A stretch of 64,000 nucleotides of DNA from Subdoligranulum variabile (GTDB lineage Bacteria > Bacillota > Clostridia > Oscillospirales > Ruminococcaceae), in assembly GCA_004552305.1 (NCBI GenBank), contig SFOX01000001.1, forward strand, positions 1-64,000, given 5' to 3'. This document shows positions 48,785 to 57,718 of this stretch, one piece after another (positions within the stretch are counted from its first letter, which is position 1; the number at the start of each line of letters is the position of its first letter). Below the pieces are notes generated by a model. It was not told the origin of the DNA, did no database searches, and saw nothing but the letters and a program-made list of their open reading frames with translations. The position numbers were made by a program, and so were the translations under genes.

Positions 48785-50533
48785 TTATGCCTTGGCGAAC
48801 TGGCTTTGGTACAGTGCCGCGTAAAAACCGCTCTGTGCCAGCAGCGCGTTATGGGTGCCACGTTCAATGATGTTGCCGTCCTTCATCACAAGGATCTGGT
48901 CGGCATTTTTTATGGTGGAAAGCCGATGCGCCACAATAAAACTGGTTCGACCTTTCATCAATTCTTCAAAAGCGTCCTGCACAAGGACCTCGGTGCGGGT
49001 ATCTATGCTGGAGGTCGCCTCGTCAAGAATCAAAATCGGCGGGCGGCGCAGCATAACCCGGGCAATGCACAGCAGCTGGCGCTGCCCTTGGCTGATGTTG
49101 CCGCCGTCCTCGGCAATGACGGTGTCGTATCCGTTGGGTAAACGGCAGATAAAGCTGTGGGCGCGGGCTTTTTTGGCGGCTGCGATAATTTCCTCCCGGC
49201 TTGCATCGGGCTTGCCGTAGGCGATGTTTTCCGCCACGGTGCCGGATTTCAGCCACGTTTCCTGCAAGACCATACCCAAGTTGGCACGCAGGCTGTCGCG
49301 GGTCACGGTGTCAATGGGATACCCATCCACCAACAGGCTGCCGCCGTTGATTTCATAAAAACGCATCAGCAGGTTGACCAGCGTTGTTTTGCCGCAGCCG
49401 GTGGGACCCACCAAGGCAATGCGCTGCCCGGGCTGTACCGACAGGTTCATATCCTCGATCAGCGGCACATCGGGCAAATAGCGGAACTTGACGTGTTCAA
49501 ACGTCACGGCACCGGCGCCCTGCTCCAGTGTGTAAGCATCGGGGGCATCGGGCAAAATCGGCGTTTCGTCAATCAAATCAAACACGCGCTGGGCGCATGC
49601 TACGGCGTTTTGCAGCTCGGTCATAACGCCGGAAATATCATTAAAGGGCTTCGTGTATTGGTTGGCATAATTCAAAAAGACCGACAGCTGACCCACGGTA
49701 ATGCCGCCGCCGATGGCCACAAACGCACCCAGAATCCCCACCGATGCATACACCAGCGAGTTGACAAACCGGGTGCAGGGGTTGGTCATGGAGGAGAAGA
49801 ACACCGCGCGGACGCCGCATTTTTGCAGCGCCTTGTTGATGACATCAAAGCGGGCTTCGGCGCGGCTCTCGTACCCGAAGGCACGCACCAGCTGCTCATT
49901 GCCGACCAGTTCCTCCACAAGACCGGTCATCTCAGCGCGGGTTTCGCTTTGCAGTTTGAACATTGAGTAGGTGTGCGTGGCAATGTAGCGCGCCATAAAG
50001 ATGGAAAGCGGTGTCAGCGCCACGACCACCAGCGCAATGCGCCAGTCGATCCAAAGCATCACACCTAAGGTGCCTGCAATGGTCAAAACGCCGGTAAACA
50101 GCTGGGTAAAGCCCATCAGCAAGCCGTCGCTGAACTGCTCGACATCGGTGGTGATACGGCTGATGGCATCGCCGGGGCGGTGCGCATCCATATATTTAAG
50201 GGGCAGATTTTCCAGCTTTTCAAACGTCTGTACGCGCATATCGCGCACGACCTGAAAGGTAATGCGGTTGTTGACAACATTCATCAGCCACTGCGCCAGC
50301 GAGGTGCAGCCGATGGTCGCCGCCAGCAGCGCTGCCAGCTTGGCAACACCGGCAAAATCCACGGCGCCGGGTCCCAAGATCAAATCCACGGCGCGTCCGG
50401 TTATGACCGGAGCCAGCAGGGTAGTGACCACCGTGATAAGCGCCAAGCTCAGCGTCAGAACCACCCAGCCGGTATACGGGCGAATCAGCGCCAGAACGCG
50501 GCGCACGGTGTTGGCATTTGTTTTCTTGCTCAT
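48785..50533 (-). CDS. ABC exporter half-transporter, catalytic subunit
   Basis: 582 residues. Six membrane helices (about 18-300) precede the nucleotide-binding domain, with Walker A GPTGCGKTTLVNL, signature NISQGQRQLLCIARVML and Walker B PILILDEATSSID with the catalytic glutamate. The signature deviates (SQGQ). Paired with the partner's aspartate in place of glutamate, this predicts one intact and one degenerate ATP site, typical of heterodimeric exporters such as LmrCD or BmrCD. Its start overlaps the partner's stop (ATGA). The substrate is unknown; drug or lipid export is likely. Confidence 0.93.
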   Translation of the reverse strand: MSKKTNANTVRRVLALIRPYTGWVVLTLSLALITVVTTLLAPVITGRAVDLILGPGAVDFAGVAKLAALLAATIGCTSLAQWLMNVVNNRITFQVVRDMRVQTFEKLENLPLKYMDAHRPGDAISRITTDVEQFSDGLLMGFTQLFTGVLTIAGTLGVMLWIDWRIALVVVALTPLSIFMARYIATHTYSMFKLQSETRAEMTGLVEELVGNEQLVRAFGYESRAEARFDVINKALQKCGVRAVFFSSMTNPCTRFVNSLVYASVGILGAFVAIGGGITVGQLSVFLNYANQYTKPFNDISGVMTELQNAVACAQRVFDLIDETPILPDAPDAYTLEQGAGAVTFEHVKFRYLPDVPLIEDMNLSVQPGQRIALVGPTGCGKTTLVNLLMRFYEINGGSLLVDGYPIDTVTRDSLRANLGMVLQETWLKSGTVAENIAYGKPDASREEIIAAAKKARAHSFICRLPNGYDTVIAEDGGNISQGQRQLLCIARVMLRRPPILILDEATSSIDTRTEVLVQDAFEELMKGRTSFIVAHRLSTIKNADQILVMKDGNIIERGTHNALLAQSGFYAALYQSQFAKA

Positions 50534-52269
50534 AGCGTTTGCGCCACCTCCTCCCGGCTGAGCTGGCTCAGGCAGATTTCCTTATAAACCTCGCAGGTTT
50601 TCAGAAGCTCTGCGTGGGGGGCATCACCCACAAGGTGACCATCATCCAGCACCAGAATGTGGTCGGCGCACTGCACGCTGGCGGCACGCTGGGAAACGAT
50701 AAACACCGTCATACCCTTGGTCTTTTCGTGAATTGCCTTGCGCAGGGCGGCATCGGTGGCGAAATCCAGCGCCGAGGCACTGTCGTCCAGAATCAGAATC
50801 TTCGGCTGCGGCACAAGCGCACGGGCGATGGTCAGCCGCTGGCGCTGCCCGCCGGAGAAGTTGCGTCCGGCGGTTTCCACCGGAGCGTCCAGCATACCGG
50901 GCTTGCTGCGCACAAAATCGGCGGCTTGGGCAATTTCCAGCGCCTGCCAGATGGCGTCATCGTCCGCGCCCGGGGCAGCCCACTGCATATTGTCGCGTAT
51001 CGTTCCGGTGAACAGCACCGCCTGCTGCGGCACAATGCCCACCATACGGCGCAGCTGTGTAAAGCTGTATTCCTTTACATCGTGACCAAACAGCTTTACG
51101 CTGCCGGTGTCGGCATCATAAAAGCGGGCAGCCAAGTTGACCAGCGTCGTTTTGCCGCTGCCCGTGCCGCCGATCACGCCCACGGTTTCGCCGTTTTGGG
51201 CGGCAAAGCTGATACCAGTCAGGCTGGGCGCACCCGCGCCGCGGTAGCCGAAGGTCACGCCGTCAAACGAAACCGCCGGGGCAGCTTCCTGCAGGGGCAG
51301 CTCGGCAGCGGCGGGGTCGGGCATCGTGGTCCGGGTGTTCAGAATTTCATTGACACGCGCCCCGCTGGCAAGCGCCCGCGTGACCGAGATGACCAGATCC
51401 GCCAAACGCAGCAGGCTGATCAGAATCTGGCTCATATAGTTGATCAGCGCAAGGATCTGCCCCTGTGTCAGCGCCCCGGTGTTGACCTGCTGCCCGCCGC
51501 GCACCAGAATGGCGATAATACCAAGGTTTACCACCAGATAGGTCAAAGGGTTCATCAGGGCGGAGATACGCCCTGCCTTTGTCTGGATCGCCTTCAGCCG
51601 GTCGTTAGTCTGCACAAAGGCAGCCAGCTCATCGGGCTGGCGTGCAAAGGCACGCACCACGCGGGCGCCCACGTAGTTTTCGCGGGTCAAGAGCGTAACG
51701 CGGTCCAGATGGTTCTGGGCATCGCGGTAGATGGGCACCGTAGTGCGCATAATACCCCAGATGATCAGCGAGATCATCGCCGTCACAACCAGAAACAGCA
51801 CCGTCAGCCGCGGGCTGATGGAAAACGCCATCACCAGCGCACCCAGCACGATAAAGGGGGCGCGCAGCAAAAGGCGCAGTGTCAGGTTGACGCCGTTTTG
51901 CACCTGATTGATATCGCTGGTCATCCGGGTGACCAGCGTCGGCGTACCGATACCGTCCAGCTCGCTGTAGCTTAAAGTATCGATATGCCGGAAAAGATCC
52001 CGCCGCAGCGCCGTGCCGAAGCCCAGTGCCGCCGTGGCGGAAAAATACTGGGCGGTCAGGCTGCAGGTCAGACCCACCGCCGCCAAAAGCACCAGCAGCC
52101 CGCAGCGCTGCCAGATGTACACGGTATCCGCATTTTTGATACCGGTGTCGATAATACCCGCCACCACAAGGGGAACAAACAATTCAAAACAGGCTTCCAG
52201 CATTTTAAACAACGGTGCCAGAATTGCCTGTTTTTCGTAGCCCTTGATATAGCGCAACAATTTACGCAC
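50530..52269 (-). CDS. ABC exporter half-transporter, degenerate-site subunit
   Basis: 579 residues from a GTG start with AGAGGTGG upstream. Six membrane helices (about 15-300) precede a nucleotide-binding domain with Walker A GGTGSGKTTLVNL, an intact signature NFSGGQRQRLTIARAL, and Walker B KILILDDSASALD, where the catalytic glutamate is aspartate. It is the first gene of the exporter pair; the partner follows with a 4-base overlap. The promoter is ATGACA (52359-52364), 17 bases, TATAAT (52336-52341) on the minus strand. Confidence 0.93.
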   Translation of the reverse strand: MRKLLRYIKGYEKQAILAPLFKMLEACFELFVPLVVAGIIDTGIKNADTVYIWQRCGLLVLLAAVGLTCSLTAQYFSATAALGFGTALRRDLFRHIDTLSYSELDGIGTPTLVTRMTSDINQVQNGVNLTLRLLLRAPFIVLGALVMAFSISPRLTVLFLVVTAMISLIIWGIMRTTVPIYRDAQNHLDRVTLLTRENYVGARVVRAFARQPDELAAFVQTNDRLKAIQTKAGRISALMNPLTYLVVNLGIIAILVRGGQQVNTGALTQGQILALINYMSQILISLLRLADLVISVTRALASGARVNEILNTRTTMPDPAAAELPLQEAAPAVSFDGVTFGYRGAGAPSLTGISFAAQNGETVGVIGGTGSGKTTLVNLAARFYDADTGSVKLFGHDVKEYSFTQLRRMVGIVPQQAVLFTGTIRDNMQWAAPGADDDAIWQALEIAQAADFVRSKPGMLDAPVETAGRNFSGGQRQRLTIARALVPQPKILILDDSASALDFATDAALRKAIHEKTKGMTVFIVSQRAASVQCADHILVLDDGHLVGDAPHAELLKTCEVYKEICLSQLSREEVAQTL

Positions 52270-52335
52270 GCAACCACCTCTACCTATCCTCTATCTATCC
52301 TCTATACTTTCATACACAAACTGCGTATAGACTGT

Positions 52336-52364
52336 ATTATAACACAGATTTTTGCATTTGTCAT
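52336..52364 (-). promoter_or_regulatory. Promoter of the ABC exporter genes
   Basis: Minus strand: ATGACA, 17-base spacer, TATAAT. Confidence 0.6.
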
Positions 52365-52384
52365 TGCGTGATTGGACGGATTTC

Positions 52385-52433
52385 GATGATTATTTGCGCA
52401 TACACAGCCTATACTGGCAGTATGCGAATCATC
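52385..52433. promoter_or_regulatory. Inverted repeat around the -10 of the Clp-like gene
   Basis: CGCATAC (52397-52403) and GTATGCG (52420-52426) flank TATACT (52410-52415). Outer arms GATGATT (52385-52391) and AATCATC (52427-52433) extend the symmetry. No good -35 is present. The site ends just before the Shine-Dalgarno. It looks like an operator for an unknown regulator. Confidence 0.55.
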
Positions 52434-52449
52434 AACCAAGGGGGACGCT

Positions 52450-54723
52450 ATGTTCTATTTGTACAAAGGGCTTTCGGGGGATGCCAGCCGCACGGTACGC
52501 ACGGCGCTGGCACTGGCAGGGCAGCAGGGCTGCCGCGAGGCGGACACCGGGCATTTTTTGCTTGCCATGCTGCGCTGCGCCAAGGGACCCGTCGCCGACT
52601 TTTTGCACCGCAAACGGGTCACCGCCGCAGCGCTGCAAAGTAATACTGCTTTACAGCATACATCGGCAGCGCCCTGCCGCCTGCACAAAAACGACCTTGC
52701 CTGCGAGAGCCGCAAGGCGCTGGAATTTGCGGTGCTGGGGGCGCACGCCGCCAACCGCCCCAAGGCAGAAAACGAGCATCTGCTCTGCGCTATGCTGGAG
52801 GATGCCTCCTGCACCGCCAGCGTATGGCTGGCAGCTCTTGGGGTGGAGGTCGCACAGGCAGCACGGGAATGCCGCCAGCTCAGCGGGCAGACGGTCCTGC
52901 CCGTTCAGCCCCGGATGAGCGCTCCCCGCAGCAACCGCCCCAGCGAAAAATACGGACGCGACCTGACCCGCCTTGCGCAGGACGGACGGCTGGACCCGGT
53001 GCTATGCCGGGACGACGAGCTTGCGCGTATGATTGAGATTTTGTGCCGCCGCCAGAAAAACAATCCCTGCCTGCTGGGCGAGCCGGGCGTTGGCAAAAGC
53101 GCCTTGGCGGAGGCGCTGGCGCAAAAAATTGCCGCCGGGCAAATCACCCCGGCGCTGCGCGGCAAGCGGCTTTTGTCGCTGGATATGGCATCCATGGTGG
53201 CAGGCACAAAATACCGCGGCGATTTTGAGGAGCGCTTCAAAAGCCTGCTGGAGGAGCTTTATCGTGACCGCAGCACCATCCTGTTTATTGATGAAATTCA
53301 CATCATTGCGGGCGCCGGTGCCGCCGAAGGCGCTATCGACGCTGCCAGTATTTTAAAGCCGATGCTGGCGCGGGGCGAGATTCAGCTGATCGGTGCCACC
53401 ACGCCCGAGGAGTACCGCAAGACCATCCAAAAGGATACCGCGCTGGAGCGCCGTTTCGGCAAGGTTATGGTCGAGGAGCCAACCCCGCGCCAAGCCGAAA
53501 CCATCTTAGCCGGGCTGATGCCCCGGTATGAGCGCTACCATGGGGTGGTTATGCCGCCGGAAACGCTGCACGCTGCGGTGGAGCTGAGCGTGCGCTATCT
53601 GCCGGGGCGCTATTTGCCCGACAAGGCCATTGACCTGCTGGACGAGGCTGCCGCCGCCAAGCGCATTGCCGACACCGGCGGCGAGGGCAAGCGCATTTTG
53701 ACCGAAAGCGATGTCGCCCACATCGTCAGCAAGGCAAGCGGCGTACCCGCCGACCGTGTCAACGAAGCCGAGCGGGAACGGCTGAACCTGCTGGAAAAGC
53801 GCCTGAACGAAAGCGTGATCGGGCAGCCCCGCGCCGTTGCCGCCGTGGCCGCTGCCATACGCCGCAGCCGCACCGGTCTGCGCGAGGCGGGCAAGCCCAT
53901 CGGGGCGCTGCTGTTTTTGGGTCCCACCGGCGTGGGCAAGACCCAGCTGGCACGCACCTTGGCAGCCTGCTGGTTTGGCAGCGAAAAAGCCCTGCTGCGC
54001 CTGGATATGTCCGAATATATGGAGCGCCACACCGTGGCAAGGCTGATCGGCGCACCGCCCGGCTATGTCGGACACGAGGAGGGCGGGCAGCTGACCGAGG
54101 CGGTGCGCCGCCGTCCCTACAGCGTTGTCCTGTTTGACGAGATTGAGAAAGCCCACAGCGACATCCAAAACATCCTGCTGCAAATTCTGGAGGACGGCTG
54201 CCTGACCGACTCACAGGGGCGGCGGGCGGATTTTTCGCACACGATTTTGCTGCTGACCTCCAATTTGGGGGCGCGGTATCTTTCGGGGCAGAGCGCCCCC
54301 ATGGGCTTTGGTTCCGCCGACAGTGATACAGCGCGCCGGGGGCAGCAAGCCCTGCAGGAGGCGCGGGCGTTTTTCCGTCCCGAGCTGATGGGGCGTCTGG
54401 ATGATATTGTGCTGTTTTCGCCGCTTACGCCTAAGCAGCTTACCGCTATTGCCGACCATCTGCTATGCGAGCTGGAAACCCGCGCTGCCGCCCAAGGCTA
54501 CACGCTGCGCCATACGGCAGCCGCCGCCCGCGCCTTGGCGGGGGATACCGTGCCGCCCTACGGTGCGCGTGAGCTGCGCCGCCGGGTCAACCGCGCCGTC
54601 GAGCAAGCCCTTGCCGACCGCATTGCCGGGGGTACGGCACAGCCCGGCACCGTCTATACCGCCGACGCCGACGCCGAGGGGCATATCATTTTGACCGAAA
54701 GCGACGTCGCTGCCTGCGTATAA
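52450..54723 (+). CDS. ClpA/ClpC-like AAA+ unfoldase
   Basis: 757 residues. An N-domain (about 1-145) is followed by the first AAA+ module (Walker A GEPGVGKSALAEAL, Walker B TILFIDEIHIIAGAG) and the second (Walker [15 protein letters not shown], Walker B SVVLFDEIEKAHSD). There is no long middle coiled coil as in ClpB. The loop APMGFGS in the second module resembles the IGF loop that docks on ClpP, so it probably feeds substrates to a protease; no clpP is in the window. AAGGGGG precedes the ATG. The typical ctsR-mcsA-mcsB neighbours of clpC are missing. Confidence 0.9.
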   Translation: MFYLYKGLSGDASRTVRTALALAGQQGCREADTGHFLLAMLRCAKGPVADFLHRKRVTAAALQSNTALQHTSAAPCRLHKNDLACESRKALEFAVLGAHAANRPKAENEHLLCAMLEDASCTASVWLAALGVEVAQAARECRQLSGQTVLPVQPRMSAPRSNRPSEKYGRDLTRLAQDGRLDPVLCRDDELARMIEILCRRQKNNPCLLGEPGVGKSALAEALAQKIAAGQITPALRGKRLLSLDMASMVAGTKYRGDFEERFKSLLEELYRDRSTILFIDEIHIIAGAGAAEGAIDAASILKPMLARGEIQLIGATTPEEYRKTIQKDTALERRFGKVMVEEPTPRQAETILAGLMPRYERYHGVVMPPETLHAAVELSVRYLPGRYLPDKAIDLLDEAAAAKRIADTGGEGKRILTESDVAHIVSKASGVPADRVNEAERERLNLLEKRLNESVIGQPRAVAAVAAAIRRSRTGLREAGKPIGALLFLGPTGVGKTQLARTLAACWFGSEKALLRLDMSEYMERHTVARLIGAPPGYVGHEEGGQLTEAVRRRPYSVVLFDEIEKAHSDIQNILLQILEDGCLTDSQGRRADFSHTILLLTSNLGARYLSGQSAPMGFGSADSDTARRGQQALQEARAFFRPELMGRLDDIVLFSPLTPKQLTAIADHLLCELETRAAAQGYTLRHTAAAARALAGDTVPPYGARELRRRVNRAVEQALADRIAGGTAQPGTVYTADADAEGHIILTESDVAACV

Positions 54724-54734
54724 GGCGGCAAACA

Positions 54735-54763
54735 AAAAGGCTTCCCCAAAAGGGAAGCCTTTT
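54735..54763. terminator. Bidirectional terminator between the Clp-like gene and pyrI
   Basis: AAAAGGCTTCCC, 5-base loop, GGGAAGCCTTTT, flanked by A- and T-runs, between convergent genes. Confidence 0.85.
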
Positions 54764-54773
54764 CGTATCCATT

Positions 54774-55202
54774 TTACGGTTTTACGCTGAACTCCTGCTC
54801 GCAGTAGATGCAGCGGTAGCGACCGCTGGGCGTCAGGGCAAAGATATGGTCGCAGCCTTCCTCCAAGGAGGTGATGCAGCGCGGGTTTTTGCACTTGATC
54901 ACATTGACCAGACGCTTGGGCTGCTCCGGACGGATCTTTTTGCTGACGGTGCCGTTCTCGATAACGGTGATGGAGATCTGCGGATCCAGATACCCCAAAA
55001 TATCAAAGTTCAAGCCGGACACATCGCCCTCGATCTTGATGATATCCTTCTTGCCGGTTTTTTGGCTGCGCACGTTCTGCAGCAGCGCCACGCTGGCATT
55101 GTCCAGCTTTTCCAGCTCCATCATATGGTACAGCGCAAGCCCTGTGCCTGCGGTGATGTGGTCAATGACCACGCCGTTTTGAATTTCGTCAATGTTCAGC
55201 AT
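54774..55202 (-). CDS. pyrI: Aspartate carbamoyltransferase regulatory subunit
   Basis: 142 residues. The N-terminal nucleotide-binding domain ([20 protein letters not shown]) is followed by a C-terminal zinc domain with four cysteines (CKNPRC ... CIYCEQEF). It binds to PyrB and makes the enzyme sensitive to CTP and ATP. The gene overlaps the end of pyrB by 7 bases, so subunits are made in step. Confidence 0.96.
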   Translation of the reverse strand: MLNIDEIQNGVVIDHITAGTGLALYHMMELEKLDNASVALLQNVRSQKTGKKDIIKIEGDVSGLNFDILGYLDPQISITVIENGTVSKKIRPEQPKRLVNVIKCKNPRCITSLEEGCDHIFALTPSGRYRCIYCEQEFSVKP

Positions 55203-56143
55203 TCCAGTACCGCCTCCCCGGTTTTGGGGTCCTTCAGACCCAGCAACGTCATAATCAGCGCCATACGCATATATACGCCGTTCTGCACCTGCTCAAAGTA
55301 GGCAGCGCGGGGGTCATCGTCCACGTCCAGCGTAATTTCGTTGACGCGGGGCAGGGGATGCAGCACCGCCATATCGGCGGGTGCCAGATCCAGCTTTTCC
55401 TTGGTCAGGATATAGCTGTTTTTCAGGCGGACATAGTCCTCCTCATTGAAAAATCGCTCGCGCTGCACACGGGTCATATACAAAATATCCAACTGGGGCA
55501 GGGCGTCCTCCAGGCTGCGGGTTTCCACAAAGGGGATGCCGTTCGGCTCCAGAATTTCGTGTATGATGTAGTCCGGCACGCGCAGCTCCTCAGGGCTGAT
55601 CAGCACAAACTTCATACCCGGCAGGCGGGACAAGCTCTTGATCAGGCTGTGTACTGTGCGCCCGAATTTCAGATCCCCGCAAAAGCCGATGGTCAGGTTA
55701 TCCAGCCGCCCCTTGCGGTGGCGGATGGTCATCATATCCAAAAGCGTCTGGGTGGGGTGGCTGTGACCGCCGTCGCCCGCGTTAATGACCGGGATGCGGC
55801 TGTAACGCGAAGCACGCAGTGGGGCGCCCTCCTTGGGGTGGCGCATAGCGGCAATGTCGGCAAAGCAGCTGATCACACGGATGGTATCGGCAACGGTTTC
55901 GCCCTTGGTAGCGCTGGACACCCCGGCATCGGGGAAGCCCAGAACCTGCCCGCCCAGATTCAGCATAGCCGCCTCAAACGAAAGGCGGGTGCGGGTGCTT
56001 GGCTCATAAAACAGGGTAGCCAGCCGCTTGCGGGCTGCCACGTCCTTGTACGCCGCCGGGTCATCGTGGATACGGTCGGCAAGGTCCATCAGGCGCAGAG
56101 TTTCTTCCAGCGTAAAATCTGCCGGGTCGATAAGATGTCTCAT
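55196..56143 (-). CDS. pyrB: Aspartate carbamoyltransferase catalytic subunit
   Basis: 315 residues. The carbamoyl-phosphate motif [17 protein letters not shown] lies near residue 50, and [12 protein letters not shown] and HPLPRVNEI follow in family order. It joins carbamoyl phosphate to aspartate, the committed step of pyrimidine synthesis. The ATG at 56143 follows GAGGGG; a TTG five codons upstream overlaps that site and is unlikely. No PyrR attenuator or other pyr genes are nearby. Confidence 0.97.
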   Translation of the reverse strand: MRHLIDPADFTLEETLRLMDLADRIHDDPAAYKDVAARKRLATLFYEPSTRTRLSFEAAMLNLGGQVLGFPDAGVSSATKGETVADTIRVISCFADIAAMRHPKEGAPLRASRYSRIPVINAGDGGHSHPTQTLLDMMTIRHRKGRLDNLTIGFCGDLKFGRTVHSLIKSLSRLPGMKFVLISPEELRVPDYIIHEILEPNGIPFVETRSLEDALPQLDILYMTRVQRERFFNEEDYVRLKNSYILTKEKLDLAPADMAVLHPLPRVNEITLDVDDDPRAAYFEQVQNGVYMRMALIMTLLGLKDPKTGEAVLEC

Positions 56144-56216
56144 AAACAATCCCCTCAAAGTTAAGATCCCTATCTATATATAGCAGGGCGCTGCCGCCCG
56201 GTCACCTTATAACAAC

Positions 56217-56969
56217 TTATACCAGCTTGCGCACCATCGCAAAATCGAAGAAATCGGTATACCATGTCTGGCAGCAGATTACCGGCTTGCACAGACGGGA
56301 ATAGCAGGTTTCGTCCAAGCGCAGCAGCGCTTGGTCAGCGCGCAGCCCCAGTTGACGGCGTACCCCGGGCGAGCCGGTCACGGCGTGCAGATGCGCCAGT
56401 GTCTGGGTGACTTCGGTGTGGCAGTAGGCGGCGGCAATTTCAAAAATCGGTCGGTTGAAATCAATGCGGTCCAGTCGTTTTTCCTCAAACAGCGCCAGCG
56501 GCAGAATATCGGTGGAAAACAGCACCGGGGTATCGTCCGCCAGCACGCGGCGGCGCACAAACACCAGCGTCTGGGGTCCCTCATGGGGCAGCCCCAAGCG
56601 GCGCAGCATATCCGGGTTGGCAGGCTCCTTGGTCACGGTCAGGCTGTCGCTGTGGGGTTCCTTGCCGATGGCGCGGATCATCTTGTAGAATTCCAGCTTT
56701 TTGTCCATGCGGTTTTCCACATTGGTAATATCGCGGTTGATCAGCGTGCCGATGCCGCGCACGCGCTCCAGATATCCGGCGCGTTCCAGCTCGCTCAAGG
56801 CGTCGCGCACCGCGGTGCGGCTCAGCCCCAAAAACTCGGCAAGCTCCACCTCGCTGGGCAGCTGGTCTGCCTCGGCATACACGCCGTGGCGCAGCTCATA
56901 CGCCAGCCGGTCGGCAGCAGCGCGGCTGCGCAGCTCGCCGCCCAGGCGGGTTTCGGTTTCTTTTTTCAT
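56217..56969 (-). CDS. GntR family regulator with UTRA domain
   Basis: 250 residues. The N-terminal winged helix (LPSEVELAEFLGLSRTAVRDALSELERAGYLERVRGIGTLI) is followed by a UTRA effector domain (about 85-245; FVRRRVLADDTPVLFSTDILPLALF). Effectors of this family are sugars, amino acids or other small metabolites. The start overlaps the nth stop by 4 bases, so both are translated together, but no metabolic target gene is adjacent. A much longer upstream open frame exists in the same phase but overlaps nth and has no similarity to the family. Confidence 0.9.
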   Translation of the reverse strand: MKKETETRLGGELRSRAAADRLAYELRHGVYAEADQLPSEVELAEFLGLSRTAVRDALSELERAGYLERVRGIGTLINRDITNVENRMDKKLEFYKMIRAIGKEPHSDSLTVTKEPANPDMLRRLGLPHEGPQTLVFVRRRVLADDTPVLFSTDILPLALFEEKRLDRIDFNRPIFEIAAAYCHTEVTQTLAHLHAVTGSPGVRRQLGLRADQALLRLDETCYSRLCKPVICCQTWYTDFFDFAMVRKLV

Positions 56970-57610
56970 TCGGCAAATTCCTTTCGCGCCCGGCAGATGT
57001 CCGCCAAGCAGCATTTGTCGCAGTAGGGTTTGGTACGGGCGGTGCAGACCGCACGCCCGTGATCCACCAGCCGATGGCAAAAGTCGTTGCTTTCCTCCGG
57101 CGGAATCAGCTTCCACAGGGCTTTTTCCACCTTGGCAGGCTCCTTGACGTTGTCCACCAGTCCGATGCGGTTGCACAGGCGGATGCAGTGGGTATCCGTC
57201 ACAATGGCAGGCTGCCCGAACACATCGCCCATAATCAGGTTGGCACTTTTGCGCCCCACGCCGGGCAGGGAAAGCAGAACGCCAAAATCTTCCGGCACCT
57301 TGCTGCCGAACTCGTCGCGCAGCTTGCGCATACACGCCGAAATATCCCGCGCCTTGCTGTGTCCCAAGCCGCAGGGGCGCACGATCGCCTCAATGTCCGC
57401 CGGGTCGGCGGCTGCCAGCTCGTTGACACCGGGGTACTTGGCAAACAGCTCCTGCACCACAACGTTTACGCGGGCATCGGTACACTGTGCCGCTAAGCGC
57501 ACCTCCACCAAAAGCTGCCACGCATGGTCATAGTCCAGCGTGCAGACGGTTTTGGGATATTCGGCTTTCAGGCGCTCAATACACAGCGCCGCTTGTTCTT
57601 TTTTTGTCAC
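56966..57610 (-). CDS. nth: Endonuclease III
   Basis: 214 residues. The helix-hairpin-helix LLSLPGVGRKSAN carries the catalytic lysine and VTDTHCIRLCNR the catalytic aspartate. Four C-terminal cysteines (C-x7-C-x2-C-x5-C, CTARTKPYCDKCCLADIC) hold a 4Fe-4S cluster; the first gap is one residue longer than in E. coli. It removes oxidised pyrimidines from DNA and nicks the abasic site. I start at the GTG at 57610, preceded by GGAG; the frame is open 14 codons further without support. Confidence 0.94.
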   Translation of the reverse strand: MTKKEQAALCIERLKAEYPKTVCTLDYDHAWQLLVEVRLAAQCTDARVNVVVQELFAKYPGVNELAAADPADIEAIVRPCGLGHSKARDISACMRKLRDEFGSKVPEDFGVLLSLPGVGRKSANLIMGDVFGQPAIVTDTHCIRLCNRIGLVDNVKEPAKVEKALWKLIPPEESNDFCHRLVDHGRAVCTARTKPYCDKCCLADICRARKEFAE

Positions 57611-57718
57611 GGCATTTTCTCCATTTCTGTTCTTTCCCCTTGATTCTACCACGCGAATCCACTATAATCAAGTATAGAAGTCAGATTGTTTGTAATACTT
57701 TTAAAAAGGAACGCAAAA

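Noticed and set aside
56970..57335. N-terminal extension of the GntR regulator
   Set aside because: It is an out-of-phase reading of nth, which is unmistakable; the ATGA overlap start is correct.
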